From Streptomyces sp. NBC_00554 (lineage in GTDB: Bacteria > Actinomycetota > Actinomycetes > Streptomycetales > Streptomycetaceae): 64,000 nucleotides of DNA. The notes beneath the pieces were generated by a model. The model worked only from the letters and a program-made list of their open reading frames with translations, was not told the origin of the DNA and searched no databases. The stretch covers positions 6,138,001 to 6,202,000 of the forward strand of contig NZ_CP107799.1 of NCBI RefSeq assembly GCF_041431135.1, read 5' to 3'. Shown here piece by piece: positions 8,908-17,863 of the stretch. The translations under genes were made by a program, and so were the position numbers. The first letter of the stretch is position 1. Every line of letters begins with the position of its first letter.

Positions 8908-10199
8908 TTCGTCGGTACGTCCTTGTCGTACGCCTCCTGCAGTGCGCTGAGGTAGGCGTCCGGTTTCTCGCTGTCCGTGATCAGCTTCTGGGTCCCGGAG
9001 ACGAGGACGTCGTAGAAGCCGGGGACCGGCCAGTCGGGGTAGAAGGCCAGACCGTCCCTGTCGGCAAGGGTGTTGAAGTTCGCGATGAGCGACTTGGCCT
9101 GCGGGTCGGTGATGGCGGCGGGGTCGGCGGCCACCGGAACGCCGCCCTTGTTGCCCAGCAGGTTCTGGATCTTCTTCGACATGGTGATGTCGATGAAGTC
9201 GTACGCCAGGTCCTTGTTCTTGGCGCCCTTCGGGACGACCCAGAGGTTGCCGCCCGAGCCGAGCGTGAGGTTCGAGTCGGGCCACAGGAACGTGCCCCAG
9301 TCGAACTTGGCGTCCGACTTGAAGCGGCCGTACCACCAGCTGCCGGAGAACAGGATCGGGCTCTTGCCCTGGATGAAGGAGATCCCGGCGTCCTCCGCCT
9401 TCAGGCCGCTGGACTTCTCGCTGATGTAGCCCTTCTTCACCCAGTCGGCGAAGGTCTCGGCGCCGTAGGTCCAGGCCGCGTCGTGGAAGTCTGTCTTGCC
9501 CTTGTAGAGCTCGTAGCTGTCGACCCAGGGGCGGTCGGCCTTGGAGAGGGCGAGCTGGTACAGGTACTGCTGGGCCGGGTACTCGGAGCCGGCGTTGGCC
9601 AGCGGGGTGATGCCCTCGGCTACGAACTTGTCCATCGCGGTGGTGAGTTCGTCGAGGGTGGTGGGCTCGGCTATGCCGTGCTTTTTGAAGAGCTCCTTGT
9701 TGTAGAACACCATCGTGTACTCGGCGTAGTTGGGGATGCCGTACCACTTGCCGGAGCCCATCACGCCGTTCGCGTCGTACTGGCTCGTGGTGCGCACACC
9801 GGCGCTGAGCTTCTTGTCCCAGCCGCGTTCGGTGGCCTCGTCGGTGAGATCGGTGAGGAGGCCCTGCTTGGAGAGCAGGCCCGCCGTCGCGTTGCCCTTG
9901 TTGTACTCCATGAGGTCGGGTGCGTCGCCCGAGTTGAGGACCATCTGTGCGGTCTTCTGGATCTGTTCGAAGCCCTTCGACTCGAACTTCACCGTGACGC
10001 CCGGGTGCGTCCTCTTGAACTCCTTGATCGCCTCGTTCCAGGCGGCGCCCATCGCGCTGTCGGGGGCCTCGTAGTGCCACAGCTTGAGGGTCTTGCCGTC
10101 CGATCCGCTGCTCTCCGAGCCGCCGCAGGAGGCCAGTAGCAAGGCCCCGCTCATTACCGCCGCGGCTGTCGCCACCACACGCTTTTGTGCCGTCAACAT
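8904..10199 (-). CDS. Sugar-binding lipoprotein of the xyloside ABC transporter
   Basis: This 431-aa family 1 extracellular solute-binding protein captures oligosaccharide outside the membrane and delivers it to the two permeases. The signal peptide ends in the lipobox LLASC, so the protein is lipid-anchored. ATG 10199 is preferred over one 33 nt upstream because GGAGG lies 7 nt before it. Motifs LWHYEAPDS, GKWYGIPNYAEYTMVFYNKELF and WVVPKGAKNKDLAYDF are typical of this fold. It is the first gene of the operon and is preceded by two LacI-type operators about 80-115 bp upstream. Confidence 0.9.
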   Translation of the reverse strand: MLTAQKRVVATAAAVMSGALLLASCGGSESSGSDGKTLKLWHYEAPDSAMGAAWNEAIKEFKRTHPGVTVKFESKGFEQIQKTAQMVLNSGDAPDLMEYNKGNATAGLLSKQGLLTDLTDEATERGWDKKLSAGVRTTSQYDANGVMGSGKWYGIPNYAEYTMVFYNKELFKKHGIAEPTTLDELTTAMDKFVAEGITPLANAGSEYPAQQYLYQLALSKADRPWVDSYELYKGKTDFHDAAWTYGAETFADWVKKGYISEKSSGLKAEDAGISFIQGKSPILFSGSWWYGRFKSDAKFDWGTFLWPDSNLTLGSGGNLWVVPKGAKNKDLAYDFIDITMSKKIQNLLGNKGGVPVAADPAAITDPQAKSLIANFNTLADRDGLAFYPDWPVPGFYDVLVSGTQKLITDSEKPDAYLSALQEAYDKDVPTK

Positions 10200-10276
10200 C
10201 CAGTGCCTCCGGGGGAGTCGGATGGTTCGCATTGCCGGTGAGCTGTGCTCGTTGTGGGGGCGTCACGCAGCGGTCG

Positions 10277-10314
10277 TCGAATCGTTTCGATGCGTGACGT
10301 CGAAGCGCTTCGAC
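10277..10314. promoter_or_regulatory. Tandem LacI-family operators upstream of the xyloside operon
   Basis: Two operator-like palindromes lie 23 bp apart centre to centre. The first is TCGAATCGTTTCGA (10277-10290), one base from the symmetrical TCGAAACGTTTCGA. The second is GTCGAAGCGCTTCGAC (10299-10314), a perfect 16-bp palindrome. Both have the central CG typical of LacI operators. Arms CGTCACGCA (10261-10269) and TGCGTGACG (10291-10299) form a further perfect inverted repeat around the first site. The probable ligand is the LacI protein encoded in the operon. Confidence 0.75.
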
Positions 10315-10380
10315 GGGGGAAGGTATGTGGGGGTTGGGGGTGCGTCAATGGGGGGCGCGGGAATTGGGGCGGGGGTTCGG

Positions 10381-10462
10381 GGGGCCGGACCGTCGCGGGC
10401 CGCCTTGTTTCGTCGTGGGTCGGGGCCGGACCGTCGTGGGCCGCTGGGTTCCGTCGTGGGTC
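10381..10462. repeat. 41-bp tandem repeat in the spacer upstream of the xyloside operon
   Basis: Two head-to-tail 41-bp units (10381-10421 and 10422-10462) share GGGGCCGGACCGTCG and CGTCGTGGGTC with a few substitutions, and a partial third unit begins at 10463. The 10200-10625 spacer otherwise holds only the LacI operators. No gene is evident in it. Confidence 0.75.
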
Positions 10463-10625
10463 GGGGCCGTGCCGGAGCATCCGTCCTCGGTCTGGCGCGG
10501 AATGGGTTGCTCAGGAAGCGGGACGGTGTTGACGCGCCAGCCGCTGCGGGCGGACGTTCCGGCACGTCCCCTTCGGTGATCTGGCGGGTGCGGGTGCGTG
10601 CGTGGCGTCCCGGCTGTGGTCGCGG

Positions 10626-11915
10626 TCAGATGCGTTGGCGGCCCCGCCAGGGGACCAGCGCGATCAGCAGCGCCAGCGTCGCCGCGGTGACCGGAACGCC
10701 GTAGCCCGCCGTTGTTGACACGGCCTCCACCACCCATCCGCCGGCGGCCGAGCCGCAGGCGATACCGCCCAGCAGGCCCGTTACCGCGAGGGTCATGCCC
10801 TCGTTCAATCGGCCCTCGGGGGTGCGGTGTTGGATCAGGGCCATGCCGGTGACCATGGTCGGGGCTGTTGCCATGCCGGCTAGGAGGAGGGCGCCGGAGA
10901 GGGGGAGGAGGGAGTTGGTCAGGGAGGCGGCGAGGAGGGGGAGGGTCAGTAGCGCCGCCATGGCGGCGACGCACAGGGGGTAGCGGCGTTCGGCGGGGGC
11001 GGTTGGCTTGCGGGCGCCGTACAGGAGTCCTGCCGCGCAGGAGCCTGCGGCCTGGAGTGCTAGGACCGCTCCCGCTGCCGACTTGTGGCCCTGCGCGTCG
11101 GCGAACGCGATCGTGACGACCTCCATCGAGCCGAATATCGCGCCCGTGGCGAGGAATCCGAGGAGAAGTGGGGGCATTCCGGGGGCGCGGACAGGGGACT
11201 TGGCGTTCGTACGTCGTTGGGGTGGCGGTTCCGTCGAGCGCTGGGCGGCGAAGAGGAGCACGCCCGTGATCAGCAGGACGCCTCCGACCAGCGTGCCCGC
11301 CTCCGGGAACAAGGTTCCGCACAGGAAGGCCGCGAGGACCGGGCCCAGCATGAAGCACAGCTCGTCCGCGGCCTGTTCGAAGGAGTTGGCCGTGTGCAGG
11401 GTCTTGTCGTCGCCCTTGTGGAGGTGGGCCCAGCGGGCGCGTGACATGCCGCCCGTATTGGGGATCGTGGCCGTGGCGGCGTACGAGACGAACAGGGTCC
11501 AGTCGGGCGCCCCGTAGTGCACGCACAGCATCAGCGCGATCGTGCCGAGGAGGGCGAAGGCCGTCGCCGGCACTGCGATGCGCGCCTGGCCGTGGCGGTC
11601 GATGAGACGCGCGGTCCAGGGGGCGACCACCGCCGTCGCCGCCAGGCCCGTCGCCGTCACGGCACCGGCGAGCGCGTACGAGCCACGCGCTCCCGCGATC
11701 ATGATGACCGCGCTCACGCTGAACATGCCCATGGGGAGCCGGGCGAGGAGATTTCCGAGGGTGAAGGCGCGGGTGCCGGGGGTGAGGAAGAGGCGGCGGT
11801 ACGGGCCCGGTGGGCGTCCTTGCTTGAAGCGCGGGCGGAAGTCGACGGCTACGAGGGTGTCGCCCGTGACGGTGAGGAGGGGCAAGTGTGGCTGGTCAGA
11901 GGGGTGTTGCGGCAT
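10626..11915 (-). CDS. MFS transporter, probable drug/metabolite exporter
   Basis: The 429-aa protein has about twelve hydrophobic segments in two groups of six, separated by a basic cytoplasmic loop near residues 215-235, as expected for a major facilitator. The loop DRHGQARIAVP after the second helix matches the MFS signature region. It is divergent from a LysR gene 80 bp away, so it is the obvious target of that regulator. The substrate cannot be read from the sequence; small-molecule efflux is the commonest role of this type. No strong ribosome site is seen at ATG 11915, so a somewhat later start remains possible. Confidence 0.82.
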   Translation of the reverse strand: MPQHPSDQPHLPLLTVTGDTLVAVDFRPRFKQGRPPGPYRRLFLTPGTRAFTLGNLLARLPMGMFSVSAVIMIAGARGSYALAGAVTATGLAATAVVAPWTARLIDRHGQARIAVPATAFALLGTIALMLCVHYGAPDWTLFVSYAATATIPNTGGMSRARWAHLHKGDDKTLHTANSFEQAADELCFMLGPVLAAFLCGTLFPEAGTLVGGVLLITGVLLFAAQRSTEPPPQRRTNAKSPVRAPGMPPLLLGFLATGAIFGSMEVVTIAFADAQGHKSAAGAVLALQAAGSCAAGLLYGARKPTAPAERRYPLCVAAMAALLTLPLLAASLTNSLLPLSGALLLAGMATAPTMVTGMALIQHRTPEGRLNEGMTLAVTGLLGGIACGSAAGGWVVEAVSTTAGYGVPVTAATLALLIALVPWRGRQRI

Positions 11916-11998
11916 GGATCAAGCATCGGCTGGGGTGGTAACCGGGGTCCAACACCTACTCCGTGGCGATTGACGCGCCTGGGTTGTAAGTTCGCGTG

Positions 11999-13003
11999 AT
12001 GTCCGCTCAGCAGTCCCGGTCGCACGGGAGAACGCCGTCCCACCTCGACCCCCGCCTTCTGCGCGCCTTCGTGACGGTCGCCGAGGATCTGCACTTCACG
12101 CGTGCGGCCGCCCGCCTCTATGTCGCCCAGCAGGCCCTGAGCCGGGACATCCGGCGCCTGGAGCGGGAGCTGGGCGCCGAACTCTTCGTACGCACGACCC
12201 GGCAGGTGACGCTGACGGGGGACGGCGAGCGGCTGTTGCCGTATGCGCTGCGTGTGCTGGAGGCGCAGGACGAGCTGCTGGCCGCGTTCACGCGGGGGCA
12301 GCGCGAACGTCCTCTCCTCGTCGACATCAACTCCCCAGGGCTGATCTCCGGCCGGGTTCTCGAGCGGGCCCGTGCGCTCGCGCCCGGCAGCGAGCTGATG
12401 GCCCGCTTCGAGAGTGGGCTCACCGGTGCGGCCGGGGAGATGCTCGCGGGTCGCCTGGACGCGTCGTTCGGGCGGTTCGCCGGGCTCGACCCGGTGCTGC
12501 GGGCCCGGCTGGAGCAGCAGCCCGTACGGTACGAGCCGATGGCCGTCATCCTGCCCGAGGACCATCACCTCGCCGCCCTGGACGCCGTGCCGCTGGCCGC
12601 GCTCGCGGGCGAGACCGTGTACGCGGGGGCGGGAAATCCGCGCACGCTGGAGTGGACCGACCTGGCCCGCCACCTGTTCGAGGGACGCGGCATCGAGCTC
12701 GCGGCACCGGCGCCGGTGGCCATCGGAGCGGAGGAGTTCCGGCGGATCATGGCCAAGACGCGGACCCCCGTTCTCGCCGTGGTGGATTTTCCGGCCATGC
12801 CTGAAACGGTCCTGAGGCCTCTCGTCGACCCCGTCCCCCTGTCACCGGTGTCGCTGGTGTGGCGCAAGGGGCTGGTGCATCCGGGGATTGATGCCCTCCG
12901 CCGGGCAGCCGTCGAACTTGCGGGCGAGGCAGCATGGCTGCGGCGGCCCGAGGACGGGTGGATTCCGGCCGCAGATGCACTCATCATGATGAGCCACAGG
13001 TGA
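11999..13003 (+). CDS. LysR-family transcriptional regulator
   Basis: The 334-aa regulator has an N-terminal winged helix-turn-helix (LLRAFVTVAEDLHFTRAAARLYVAQQALSRDIRRLE, starting near residue 20; LysR signature with the TRAAARL and QQALSRDI helices). A C-terminal effector-binding domain follows. ATG 11999 directly follows an in-frame GTG at 11996, and either could be used. The short spacer to the divergent MFS gene suggests it controls that exporter in response to a small ligand. The effector is unknown. Confidence 0.88.
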   Translation: MSAQQSRSHGRTPSHLDPRLLRAFVTVAEDLHFTRAAARLYVAQQALSRDIRRLERELGAELFVRTTRQVTLTGDGERLLPYALRVLEAQDELLAAFTRGQRERPLLVDINSPGLISGRVLERARALAPGSELMARFESGLTGAAGEMLAGRLDASFGRFAGLDPVLRARLEQQPVRYEPMAVILPEDHHLAALDAVPLAALAGETVYAGAGNPRTLEWTDLARHLFEGRGIELAAPAPVAIGAEEFRRIMAKTRTPVLAVVDFPAMPETVLRPLVDPVPLSPVSLVWRKGLVHPGIDALRRAAVELAGEAAWLRRPEDGWIPAADALIMMSHR

Positions 13004-13162
13004 GACAAAGCGATGCGTGTCTCTGGCGTGCGCTACATTCTGAGTCCGGGCGCAGTGTGGTAGTGGGGGGCGCTGGGGCGGGTGGGGGCCCGTTCCGGAC
13101 GACATTTGAGCAAGGCCCGGGAGTCGTGTGCGCTCCCGCAACTGTCCCGTGGGGGGATACGC

Positions 13163-14266
13163 GTGCACGTAGAAAACTGGCGGAAAGACGCCCAACTGGT
13201 CGGACGAGATGTCGATCAGCCAAGTGGGCGCGGAGCCGATTCGTCGTATCCCGAGCCGCATCAGCAGCCGCAGCCGTACTCGCGTGACACCGAGCCGCGT
13301 GACACCGAGCCGCGTGACGCCGAGCCGCGTGGAACCGGTCGGTTTCCGCGGCAGGAGCCTGGCGGGGCGGTGGTCTGGCCGGAGGCTGCCGGTAGAACGT
13401 CGTCCTGGCCGCTCACTCAGCGGCAGGGGTCGAGCGTGGAGCGCGGTCCGGAACCAGAGCCGGAGTCGGAACTCCTGGCGGGTGGTGCCGAACGCGACCC
13501 CGGCCCGGAGCAGTCAGGGCCCATCTGGGAGCAGGACGATCCCGGCCACACCCATGACCCCCACGAGGTGACGATCCAGCTCGACGGCGCCGGACGTCAG
13601 CTCGAGGACTGGCTGGTCCAGCAGGCCAAGGACGCGCCGACCGCCCAGGACGGCTCGGACGGTCCGGTCTTCGTCGACGAGTCGGGCCGCCGCAGCCGCA
13701 GATACCGCCGCCTCGGCATGCTCGTGGGCCTGGCCTGCGCGGTCTACGCCGTCGTGATCGTCGTCACACTCCTCTCGGGCAACTCCAACGCGCCCTGGAT
13801 CCCGATGCCGGGCCAGCAGGAGGACCAGCCCGCCGGCCAGGTCGACACCTCACCGCTGCCCGCCGAGACGGTGAGCCCGACCGGCACGGGCAGCGCTTCG
13901 CCGGGCGCGTCCGCGACGGCCAGCGACGGTACGACGCCGGCACCGGGCGCCAACCCGACCCCCGACGCCTCCGGCAGCGCCGCGAACCCGGGCACGTCCA
14001 CCGACCCGAAGCCCTCGACGTCCGCCACGACCTCGCCGGACCCGGGCACCAGCACCTCGCCGGACCCGGAGCCCACGGCCACGGCGACCAACTCCCCGGA
14101 TCCCACTCCGACCGACACCGCCACGACGCCCGCCCCGTCGGACAGCCCGGTCACCGGCGGCGACACGGGAGCAGTTGCCGAGGGCGCCGTCGAGCAGAAC
14201 CTCGTAGTGACCATCGACACCCAGCCCAGCACCACCAGCTCCTCGTCCCCGGAGAACAACCTCTGA
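13163..14266 (+). CDS. matA: MatA-like membrane protein of the mat surface-glycan operon
   Basis: The 367-aa protein has a charged cytoplasmic N-terminus with short RDTEP repeats. One transmembrane helix (~181-205, GMLVGLACAVYAVVIVVTLL) is followed by a long Ser/Thr/Pro/Gly-rich outer segment. GTG 13163 is chosen because GGGGGGA lies just upstream. The stop overlaps the start of the next gene (TGATG), which encodes the deacetylase/glycosyltransferase. In Streptomyces the matA-matB pair is reported to make an extracellular poly-beta-1,6-N-acetylglucosamine-type polymer needed for hyphal aggregation. Naming rests on operon position and architecture; the sequence itself is low complexity. Confidence 0.7.
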   Translation: MHVENWRKDAQLVGRDVDQPSGRGADSSYPEPHQQPQPYSRDTEPRDTEPRDAEPRGTGRFPRQEPGGAVVWPEAAGRTSSWPLTQRQGSSVERGPEPEPESELLAGGAERDPGPEQSGPIWEQDDPGHTHDPHEVTIQLDGAGRQLEDWLVQQAKDAPTAQDGSDGPVFVDESGRRSRRYRRLGMLVGLACAVYAVVIVVTLLSGNSNAPWIPMPGQQEDQPAGQVDTSPLPAETVSPTGTGSASPGASATASDGTTPAPGANPTPDASGSAANPGTSTDPKPSTSATTSPDPGTSTSPDPEPTATATNSPDPTPTDTATTPAPSDSPVTGGDTGAVAEGAVEQNLVVTIDTQPSTTSSSSPENNL

Positions 14267-16488
14267 TGGCATCCCGCACCAGCCGTCACGCCTCAGCGCC
14301 CCGCGCGAGGCGACCCGAACGCAGCGCCGGGCGCCGACGGCTGCCCATGCGCTATCTGCTTCCCTCGCTCATCCTCGTCGCCCTGATGGCGATGCTGATG
14401 CTGCGCGGCTACGTACACAGCGAGATCCTCGCCGACCACCGCGTCCGCCCCCCGGTCTCCTACGACCAGGTGCCCGACAAGATCCTCAAGGGCGGCCCGG
14501 TCATCGACACCCGCAGCGGGCGTACGACCACCTTGAGAGTCCCGGACCACCGTCTCGTCCTCACCTTCGACGACGGCCCGGACCCGACGTGGACCCCGAA
14601 GGTCCTCGACGTCCTGAAGAAGTACGACGCGCACGCCGTCTTCTTCGTCACCGGCACCATGGCCTCGCGCTACCCGGACCTGGTGCAGCGCATGGTGGAC
14701 GAGGGCCACGAGGTCGGCCTGCACACCTTCAACCACCCCGACCTCTCCTACCAGTCCAAGAAGCGCATCGACTGGGAGCTGTCCCAGAACCAGCTGGCGC
14801 TGGCGGGCGCCGCGGGCATCCGTACGTCCCTGTTCCGCCCCCCGTACTCGTCCTTCTCCGACGCCATGGACAACAAGTCCTGGCCCGTGACGCAGTACAT
14901 AGGCACCCGCGGCTACATCACCGTCGTCAACAACACCGACAGCGAGGACTGGAAGAAGCCCGGCGTCCGCACGATCATCGAAAATGCCACGCCCAAGCGC
15001 GGCAAGGGCGCGATCGTCCTGATGCACGACTCCGGCGGCGACCGCCACCAGACCGTCCAGGCGCTCGACAGGCTCCTGCCCCAGCTCCAGGACCGAGGCT
15101 ACAAGTTCCAGAACCTCACCGAGGCGCTCGACGCCCCCAGCGCGAGCACCAAGGTCACCGGGCTCGACCTGTGGAAGGGCAAGGCCTGGGTCAACCTGGT
15201 CCAGGCCTCCGAGAGGACCACCGACGCCCTCGTCGTCGGCATCGCCGTCATCGGCGTCCTGGTCTTCACCCGCTTCGGCCTGATGCTGCTGCTCTCCGTC
15301 CTGCACGCCCGCCGGGTGCGGCGCGCCGGCTTCCGCTGGGGCCCGGTACCGATCACCGAACCGGTGTCGGTGCTGGTCCCGGCGTACAACGAGGCCAAGT
15401 GCATTGAAAACACGGTTCATTCGCTGATGGCGAGCGAGCATCCCATCGAGATCATCGTCATCGACGACGGCTCGAGCGACGGCACGGCCCGCATCGTCGA
15501 GGACCTGCGCCTGCCGAACGTACGCGTCGTACGGCAGCTCAACGCCGGCAAGCCCGCCGCCCTCAACCGCGGCATCTCGAACGCCCGTCACGACCTCATC
15601 GTGATGATGGACGGCGACACCGTCTTCGAACCGGCGACGGTACGCGAACTGGTCCAGCCCTTCGCCGACCCGACCGTCGGCGCCGTCGCCGGCAACGCGA
15701 AGGTCGGCAACCGCGACTCCCTCATCGGCGCCTGGCAGCACATCGAGTACGTGATGGGCTTCAACCTCGACCGCCGTATGTACGACATGCTCCGCTGCAT
15801 GCCGACGATCCCCGGCGCCGTCGGGGCCTTCCGCCGCTCCGCCCTGGAACGCGTCGGCGGCATGAGCGACGACACGCTCGCCGAGGACACGGACATCACC
15901 ATCGCGATGCACCGCGACGGCTGGCGGGTCGTGTACGCGGAGAACGCCCGAGCGTGGACCGAGGCACCGGAGACCGTCCAGCAGCTCTGGTCCCAGCGCT
16001 ACCGCTGGTCGTACGGCACGATGCAGGCGATCTGGAAGCACCGCAGGGCGGTCATCGAACGGGGCCCGTCGGGCCGCTTCGGCCGGGTCGGCATGCCCCT
16101 GGTGTCCCTCTTCATGATCCTGGCCCCGCTCCTCGCCCCGCTGATCGACGTGTTTCTCCTCTACGGACTCGTCTTCGGCCCGACGCAGAAGACGATCGTG
16201 GCCTGGCTGGGCGTCCTGGCCATCCAGGCGGTGTGCGCGGCGTACGCCTTCCGCCTCGACCGGGAACGCATGACGCACCTGATATCCCTCCCGCTCCAGC
16301 AGATCCTCTACCGGCAGTTGATGTACGTGGTCCTGCTCCAGTCCTGGATCACCGCGCTCACCGGCGGCCGGCTGCGCTGGCAGAAGCTGCGGCGCACGGG
16401 TGTCGTGGGGGCGCCGGGGGCGATCCCGCGCCAGCCGGACCGGGATTCGCGTGACCGGAACTCGAACGATCGGAGGCCGGTCGGATGA
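14266..16488 (+). CDS. matB: MatB-like bifunctional polysaccharide deacetylase/GT2 synthase
   Basis: The 740-aa membrane protein fuses two enzymes. After one N-terminal helix (~29-50), a NodB deacetylase domain carries TFDDGPD (residues 100-106), the metal-binding HTFNHPD and RPPYSS. A processive family 2 glycosyltransferase follows, with VLVPAYNEA, DDGSSDGTA, DGDTVFEP, AEDTDI and the QRYRWSYG motif. Further helices at the C-terminus probably form the export channel. It would polymerise N-acetylglucosamine and deacetylate the product, building the PNAG-like surface glycan. Both neighbours overlap it, so matA, matB and the acyltransferase form one operon. All catalytic motifs look intact. Confidence 0.85.
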   Translation: MASRTSRHASAPRARRPERSAGRRRLPMRYLLPSLILVALMAMLMLRGYVHSEILADHRVRPPVSYDQVPDKILKGGPVIDTRSGRTTTLRVPDHRLVLTFDDGPDPTWTPKVLDVLKKYDAHAVFFVTGTMASRYPDLVQRMVDEGHEVGLHTFNHPDLSYQSKKRIDWELSQNQLALAGAAGIRTSLFRPPYSSFSDAMDNKSWPVTQYIGTRGYITVVNNTDSEDWKKPGVRTIIENATPKRGKGAIVLMHDSGGDRHQTVQALDRLLPQLQDRGYKFQNLTEALDAPSASTKVTGLDLWKGKAWVNLVQASERTTDALVVGIAVIGVLVFTRFGLMLLLSVLHARRVRRAGFRWGPVPITEPVSVLVPAYNEAKCIENTVHSLMASEHPIEIIVIDDGSSDGTARIVEDLRLPNVRVVRQLNAGKPAALNRGISNARHDLIVMMDGDTVFEPATVRELVQPFADPTVGAVAGNAKVGNRDSLIGAWQHIEYVMGFNLDRRMYDMLRCMPTIPGAVGAFRRSALERVGGMSDDTLAEDTDITIAMHRDGWRVVYAENARAWTEAPETVQQLWSQRYRWSYGTMQAIWKHRRAVIERGPSGRFGRVGMPLVSLFMILAPLLAPLIDVFLLYGLVFGPTQKTIVAWLGVLAIQAVCAAYAFRLDRERMTHLISLPLQQILYRQLMYVVLLQSWITALTGGRLRWQKLRRTGVVGAPGAIPRQPDRDSRDRNSNDRRPVG

Positions 16489-17771
16489 CGACGCACGACT
16501 ATGCGGCGGGGGCGACGCCGCCGTTGGGGGCGCCGCAGGTTGCCGCGCCTGAGCGGGGGTTCGCTCCGTCTGCGGGTGTGGCCCCGCCTGCGGCTGCGGG
16601 TGCGGCGGCTGCGAGCGGGAAGAGGCCCGGCCGCGACCGCTACTTGGACCTGCTGCGCTCGATCGCTCTGGTCCGCGTGGTGGCGTACCACCTCTTCGGC
16701 TGGGCGTGGCTGACGGTTCTCTTCCCCTCCATGGGCGTGATGTTCGCGCTGGCGGGTTCGCTGATGGCGCGCTCGCTGAGCCGTCCGGCGTGGGGTGTGA
16801 TCCGTGGCCGCATCCGCCGACTCCTGCCACCCCTCTGGGTGTTCAGCGCGGTGGTACTGGTCCTGCTGTTCGCGGGCGGCTGGAACCTGTCCGAGGACCC
16901 GGACCACGGCGGCACCTGGGGCCTGGTCGAGATGATCAACTACATCATCCCGCTCGGCGCCCCGCCGTTCCCCTGGAACATCGGCTCCAAGTCGGGCCTC
17001 CTGGAGGACACTTGGGCGGTCCAGGCGGCGGGCCCGCTGTGGTACCTGCGCGCCTACCTGTGGTTCGTGATCGCCTCCCCGCTGCTGCTGTGGGCGTTCC
17101 GCCGTGCACCCTGGCCCACGCTCCTCGCCCCCCTCGCCCTGACGGCGGTCGTCGGCACCGGCGTGGTGTCGATCCCCGGCGAAACGGGCAACGCCGTCTC
17201 GGACTTCGCGGTCTTCGGCGGCTGCTGGGTCCTGGGCTTCGCCCACCAGGAAGGCGTACTGGCGAAGGTTCCCCGCTATCTCGCGGTCTCCTGCTCGGTC
17301 CTGATCATGGCCTTCGGCCTGTGGTGGGCGTCCGGCCATCTGGGCCCGGACGGCTGGGACTTGAACGACATCCCGCTGGCCCAGGCGACCTGGTCCTTCG
17401 GCTTCGTCGTCATCCTCCTCCAGTACGCCCCGTCATGGCAGGAACTCCCGGGCCGCCTCGCCAAGTGGGACAAACTCATCACCCTGTCCAACAACCGAGC
17501 CGTCACGATCTACCTCTGGCACAACATGCTGATCATGGCCACGGTCCCGATCATCGACCTCGCCTACAACCTGCCGTTCATGCAGGGCGAGGCAGCGACG
17601 GGGCTGCTGGACTCGACGTACATGGTGTGGATGTTCTTGCTGGTCTGGCCGTTGATAGGCCTCGCGATCGTCTCGGTGGGCTGGGTCGAGGATCTGGCGG
17701 CACAGCGGAGTCCGAGGTTGTGGCCCAACGGGGTGAAGCGGGGGGCTGCGCGGGGGCGGCGGAAGGGTTGA
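16485..17771 (+). CDS. Membrane acyltransferase (acyltransferase 3 family) of the mat operon
   Basis: The 428-aa protein starts inside the matB stop (ATGA). After a disordered Ala/Pro/Gly-rich leader of about 45 residues it has about ten transmembrane helices. RDRYLDLLRSIALVRVVAYH contains the R...H signature of acyltransferase 3 enzymes, which transfer acyl groups such as acetyl or succinyl onto surface glycans. Given its place, it probably decorates the MatAB polymer, but no experiment known to me shows this. A hairpin follows 13 nt after the stop and closes the operon. Confidence 0.8.
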   Translation: MTTHDYAAGATPPLGAPQVAAPERGFAPSAGVAPPAAAGAAAASGKRPGRDRYLDLLRSIALVRVVAYHLFGWAWLTVLFPSMGVMFALAGSLMARSLSRPAWGVIRGRIRRLLPPLWVFSAVVLVLLFAGGWNLSEDPDHGGTWGLVEMINYIIPLGAPPFPWNIGSKSGLLEDTWAVQAAGPLWYLRAYLWFVIASPLLLWAFRRAPWPTLLAPLALTAVVGTGVVSIPGETGNAVSDFAVFGGCWVLGFAHQEGVLAKVPRYLAVSCSVLIMAFGLWWASGHLGPDGWDLNDIPLAQATWSFGFVVILLQYAPSWQELPGRLAKWDKLITLSNNRAVTIYLWHNMLIMATVPIIDLAYNLPFMQGEAATGLLDSTYMVWMFLLVWPLIGLAIVSVGWVEDLAAQRSPRLWPNGVKRGAARGRRKG

Positions 17772-17784
17772 TGCGGAGGTCGTA

Positions 17785-17814
17785 CGTGGGTGCGTACTCA
17801 AGTACGCGCCCACG
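17785..17814 (+). terminator. Hairpin after the mat operon
   Basis: CGTGGGTGCGTAC and GTACGCGCCCACG pair over 13 bp with one G:T wobble around the loop TCAA. It lies 13 nt after the acyltransferase stop and marks the boundary between the conserved mat operon and the accessory island. Confidence 0.7.
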
Positions 17815-17863
17815 CGCGGGAGGGGTTCGGTGTTGGCGGTCCCGGCTTTGCAGGGGCCAATGT

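Noticed and set aside
11970..11990. TTGACG near the LysR start as a -35 box
   Set aside because: The only -10-like sequence is about 10 bp away, too close for a standard promoter.
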